Source: Amoebophrya sp. AT5.2
Taxonomy: Eukaryota; Sar; Dinophyceae; Syndiniales; Amoebophryaceae
Reading direction: 5' to 3'
Assembly (NCBI GenBank): GCA_005223375.1
Contig: RXOD01005014.1
Location: 1 to 16,492, forward strand
Length of the DNA: 16,492 nt
Shown: piece after piece, positions 13,779 through 16,492 of the stretch
Layout of the letters: every line of letters begins with the position of its first letter
Numbering within the stretch: the first letter of the stretch is position 1
The notes under the pieces: model-generated
The model's database searches: none
Told to the model about the DNA's origin: nothing
Seen by the model: only the letters and a program-made list of their open reading frames with translations
Translations under genes and position numbers: made by a program

Positions 13779-16492
13779 TCGGATCCGAGCGGCAGCGGCA
13801 CCACCTCGTCCCCCCTCCCGCCGCCCTCCCTCAGCGCCTGCCGCGCTCTCGACAGCGCTGCCTGCATCGCCTCCGCCTTCGGCTTCAGAAAGTGCCCGAA
13901 AATCTTCTCCGCCGCCTCCCGCTGCTCCTCGTCTATGCAAAGACCGGCTACGGTAAGTGAGAGGCGATGGTAACGGTAGGTGAAATTTCGGGGATAATTC
14001 GCGAAATTGGCCGGAAAGCAACTATCCGCATCCATTCCTCGGCAGACCACTGGGAAATCTGCAGCCTACAGCTGCCAATCGCAATCGATCGCCATACTAG
14101 TTCTAGTAGGCGCCCTTGCCCTACTGCTACTCTAGTACTAAACCTATAATACTTTGGCTTTGTTATTGTTCCCCTTCAGCACTCTTCCTTCTAGTTTGTG
14201 GCCACTACTTACCATTTGGTTTTGCTTCCTATCGTCGCTGTGCAGGTTCTTGATCCCCACTGCCGCGGGCACCTTGCTCACTGGGGATCCGTCCGTGATG
14301 ACGTCCTTCATTCGGTCTTTTGTGTCCTCCAGCTTTCCCAGCCTTGCCTCCATCACGTTCGCCTCCTTCAGGATCTTATGGAGAGACCAGATGGTAAGTG
14401 AGCAAATGGTAAGTACTTTGTAAATGTAATGGGACTTCACCTCCTCCAGCTGCGCGCCCATTGTGGTGGACTCTTTCAGGATCTCGCCCCATTGTGGTGG
14501 TAGGGGGTTGCGCCGGGAGAGGAACCGACTGGGAGGCAGAGGGATGCAGCGGTAGCGGAAAGCTGCTGACTACAACGGCGATAGGCCCTAGGAAACATCG
14601 CAAAGAGGGCGCCTAGGGTGGTGATTGGCTATATCGGTACTGTAGGGTGCAAGAACGCCAAACCCGCCGTAGCTGCGAAAAGACGGCTTTCCTCCATAGC
14701 TGCTGCCCTCTTTTTTGGACCACATAGCCAAGAAACGACGCCCCGAAGAGCCGCCCCAAAAAATCACTTACCCCTTATCATCTGGTCGCACCATAGATCT
14801 CGTCCAGTTTTTCCACGAACGCGGACTTCACCTCCTCCAGCTGCGCGCCTAGCGGCACCTTGGTGGTGGCTGGTTTCGGCAGCGTGACCAGACCACTAGA
14901 GACCGCCGCCTCCAGCAGCCGCTCCCTCAAAATGTCCAGGTTGCGCAGCGCGTGCAGCTTGTGTTGGTGCTCCAGCGCCCCGCCGTCCTCCTCCTTGTTG
15001 GCGTCCAACGCTGGCGCCAGAAAAAGATAATAATTCAAAAAAAACCGCGCCTCCGCCTCAGTGCCGAAGATCTTCTTAGAGAGGTGAAATGAAAAACCCA
15101 TTTTTAGCATGGCATTTCTGGCTATCGGATAGATGCTTTGACTCTTGCCGTAAACCATAGTACGAGGATGGAAATAGGAGACTGAAAATACGTGACCACT
15201 CAAGACCCGCGGCGCGTTCTTGGATTGTTCTGGTGGCCGTCGCTTTTTTCTGCCTATGCTCTGCAGCAATGACAGGAGCACCATTGGCTGTAGCGGCCCG
15301 TATGCAACGACCAAATACCAGACAGAGTCAAAATATGCAAGAGACTACAGCCCACCCCCCCAATACGGCGCATCGTATGAAACCATACAGCTACCCATTG
15401 CTTCCTACAAGACTTCTCCCACCACCTCCAGAAGAATGCCAATGCCCAGGAGCAAATGGGTAGTAGTTGGTGCAGCAGCTGCCCTTAATCTTGCCCCGCA
15501 CCAGAGCGGTTTCGGTGATGACCACGCTGTCCTCGGCTTCCTCCTCGTCGTTGATAAAATCAAAATTCACGTCCAGGGCCAGCAACTTCCGGATCAGGTG
15601 CCCTCGGTCGGGCCACTTCTTCACGAGCCGAAGAATCGGGTAGAGTATTAGTGCGAGCATGTCGGTGAGGATGTTGCACTCGACCACGGAGACGTTCACC
15701 ATCTCTTTTACGCTGGCGTAGCTGTCCACGATGATCGCGAGCAGGAAATTCAAAAGGATGAAGAAAACCACCAACGAGTAGATCTGCAGGTAGGTGTGGA
15801 AGAGCGTGTAGTTCTGGTCGAGGGGCGACTCCGGCGTTAGAGGGGTGCTCGGTACTCGCCCATCAGCATCTCGATCCATGGTAGGCAGTTATCGGAAGAC
15901 CAGATACGAGACGCTGAATACGAGACAGAATACGAGACGACAGTGGTAAGTGGTCCCTCGCGTCTCGTGGCCGGCACTTTGGAGTGCTTGCTCCCCATAG
16001 CGATAGCAGGAGCACACCGGGGCCAAATATCACCGGGACCAAATACCAGACGAACAAATACGGAACCAAATAGTCGAATAGTGAACACAAGCCAAGCCAC
16101 CGTAGCTACGCCCCATCGATCATACTAGACCGACGATACATAGCTACCGGATGACAACTTACTACCAGAGGTTGATGAGAGCCCCGATGTCCGGGTACCA
16201 CCCCAGCTTAACGGCCAGGGATACTCGCCCATCAGCATCTCGAACTGCGTGATGAAACTGTCCGTAAAGCTCGCGAACTTCCCGTTGATCGCACCGAACA
16301 TCCACACCCCGATGAACGTATGGACCGTCCAACTGAGAAGCGCTCTGAAGAAGTTCTTTATATATCTGGCGTTCTGTGTAGTTTTTGAAGCTGTGTGGGA
16401 CCACATGATGAGCCATTGGGAGGCGAGGGAATCTAGACCTACAGAAAGTCTCGCGCACTAGTCATCATGTGGTCCCACACAGCTTCAAAAAC
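13766..16492 (-). CDS. Gene A: polycystin-like (PKD2/TRPP-type) cation channel, 5' end outside the window
   Basis: Exons: exon 1 open from at least 16406 (true 5' boundary unknown) to 16212, then 15831-15488, 15069-14796, 14371-14232 and 13928-13766, with TGA at 13768-13766. At least 371 residues are present. Exon 1 carries the end of S5 and the pore helix: FIGVWMFGAINGKF, FTDSFITQFEMLMGEYPW. Exon 2 carries S6, FFILLNFLLAIIVDSYASVKE, the hallmark of polycystin channels (compare FxxLLNxFLAII in PKD2). After S6, a mainly helical C-terminal region contains LEEVKSAFVEKLDEILKEAN and ARLGKLEDTKDRMKDV, probably a coiled coil like that used by PKD2 for assembly. The voltage-sensor-like domain and the large extracellular loop would lie upstream. 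All four introns are direct-repeat-flanked and not GT-AG. The likely role is cation entry at a membrane, possibly ciliary or flagellar (inference). Confidence 0.8.
13929..14231 (-). mobile_element. Gene A intron 4: introner-like, 303 nt
   Basis: GACGA at 14236-14232 and 13933-13929 joins ...KNLHSDEEQREAAEK in frame. The left end reads TAGGAAGCAAAACCAAATGG then TAAGTAG. The right end read inward (plus strand 13934-13961) starts TATGCAAAGACC and ends GGTAAGTGAG. These match each other and the ends of intron 3. Confidence 0.75.
14372..14795 (-). mobile_element. Gene A intron 3: introner with inverted ends, 424 nt
   Basis: AGATC at 14800-14796 and 14376-14372 joins ...VEKLDEILKEANVMEA, continuing a coiled coil. 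The left end TATGGTGCGACCAGATGATA and the right end read inward, TATGGAGAGACCAGATGGTA (plus strand 14377-14396), differ at three of 20 positions. Inside lies a copy of exon sequence (14432-14458) and a third AGATCCTGAA at 14484. Confidence 0.8.
14432..14458 (-). repeat. 27-nt copy of gene A exon 3 inside intron 3
   Basis: Identical to 14823-14849 (encodes GAQLEEVKS), same orientation, 391 nt apart. Weaker similarity extends upstream through a CCACCAC sequence in both. Confidence 0.9.
15070..15487 (-). mobile_element. Gene A intron 2: introner-like, 418 nt
   Basis: AAGAT at 15492-15488 and 15074-15070 joins ...ALVRGKIFGTEAEAR in frame. The left end is TTAAGGGCAG when the T of the repeat is counted, and the right end is CACCTCTCTAAG, close to the right end of intron 1 (CACCCCTCTAAC). 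A rival join at GGCAAGA (15495 and 15149) is also in frame and would add about 25 residues; I prefer AAGAT because of the matching terminus. Confidence 0.6.
15832..16211 (-). mobile_element. Gene A intron 1: introner-like, 380 nt
   Basis: GCCG at 16215-16212 and 15835-15832 joins ...MLMGEYPWPESPLDQNY in frame, giving a pore-to-S6 spacing typical of polycystins. The left end TTAAGCTGGGGTGG and the right end read inward, GTTAGAGGGGTG, are imperfect inverted repeats. A GTAAGT lies 60-70 nt inside the left end. It contains a copy of the pore-helix codons near its right end. Confidence 0.75.
15853..15874 (-). repeat. 22-nt copy of gene A exon 1 inside intron 1
   Basis: Identical to 16222-16243, which encodes EMLMGEY in the pore helix. 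The copy begins 18 nt after the intron's right border when read on the plus strand, in the same orientation as the exon, and is out of frame with the following exon. Confidence 0.9.
16381..16492. repeat. Perfect 30-nt inverted repeat at the window end
   Basis: 16381-16410 and 16463-16492 are exact reverse complements separated by 52 nt. The inner arm holds gene A codons (MWSHTASK). The outer arm runs to the last base, so the true length is unknown. It may be a real inverted duplication or an assembly foldback. Confidence 0.85.

Noticed and set aside
15853..16243. The 22-nt repeat as the splice repeat of gene A intron 1
   Set aside because: Joining there gives GEYRAPL-stop, out of frame with S6. 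The GCCG repeat, 380 nt apart, is in frame and matches the TTAAG/TCTAA termini.
1..16492. CRISPR array, tRNA or rRNA genes, bacterial-type operons
   Set aside because: No regularly spaced repeat array, cloverleaf or conserved rRNA stretch was noticed on either strand; the intron-rich genes argue against a bacterial source.

Overview
The window looks like nuclear DNA of a protist, not of a bacterium. Genes are broken into many exons, the best exons have G/C-rich third codon positions, and several products are large membrane proteins, one with the pore of a polycystin-type cation channel. The clearest clue to the organism is its introns. About ten of them do not have GT-AG ends. Each lies between a pair of short direct repeats (3-8 bp); keeping one repeat copy restores an open frame, and seven carry recognisable shared or inverted terminal sequences. 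Introner elements of this kind (intron-generating mobile elements with non-canonical splice ends) are known from parasitic dinoflagellates of the Amoebophrya type and some other algae. I therefore favour a syndinian or other dinoflagellate relative, as an inference only.

Layout. Five well-supported genes run on the minus strand, head to tail. From the right end they are: gene A, a polycystin-like channel with its 5' end beyond the window (16492-13766); gene B, a 1224-residue multi-membrane protein (12627-8012); gene C, a 493-residue protein of unknown function (7371-4549); gene D, about 270-330 residues with an unresolved C-terminus (3494 to about 2505); gene E, a 394-residue protein resembling PD-(D/E)XK nucleases (1699-172). 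Two weaker small genes are proposed: G on the minus strand between A and B (13725-13143), and F on the plus strand (3866-4498), converging on the 3' end of C. Spaces between genes are about 0.5-1.1 kb and hold small tandem repeats but no recognisable RNA genes.

Introns. Two classes sit side by side in the same genes. Short introns (59-302 nt) have ordinary GT-AG ends. The others (58-492 nt) are flanked by direct repeats. Five of these begin near TTAAG and end near TCTAA. Two in gene A share a different terminus (TATG....GACC....GGTAAGTGAG as read inward from the ends). One in gene B has long inverted terminal repeats and a strong internal hairpin. Two gene A introns also hold perfect 22- and 27-nt copies of the upstream exon.

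Functionally the genes do not form an obvious pathway. Gene A is a membrane cation channel subunit, B is a membrane protein of unknown role, E is possibly a nuclease-fold protein, and C, D, F and G cannot be assigned. All exon boundaries here were deduced by hand from frame continuity and flanking repeats; no transcript data were available.
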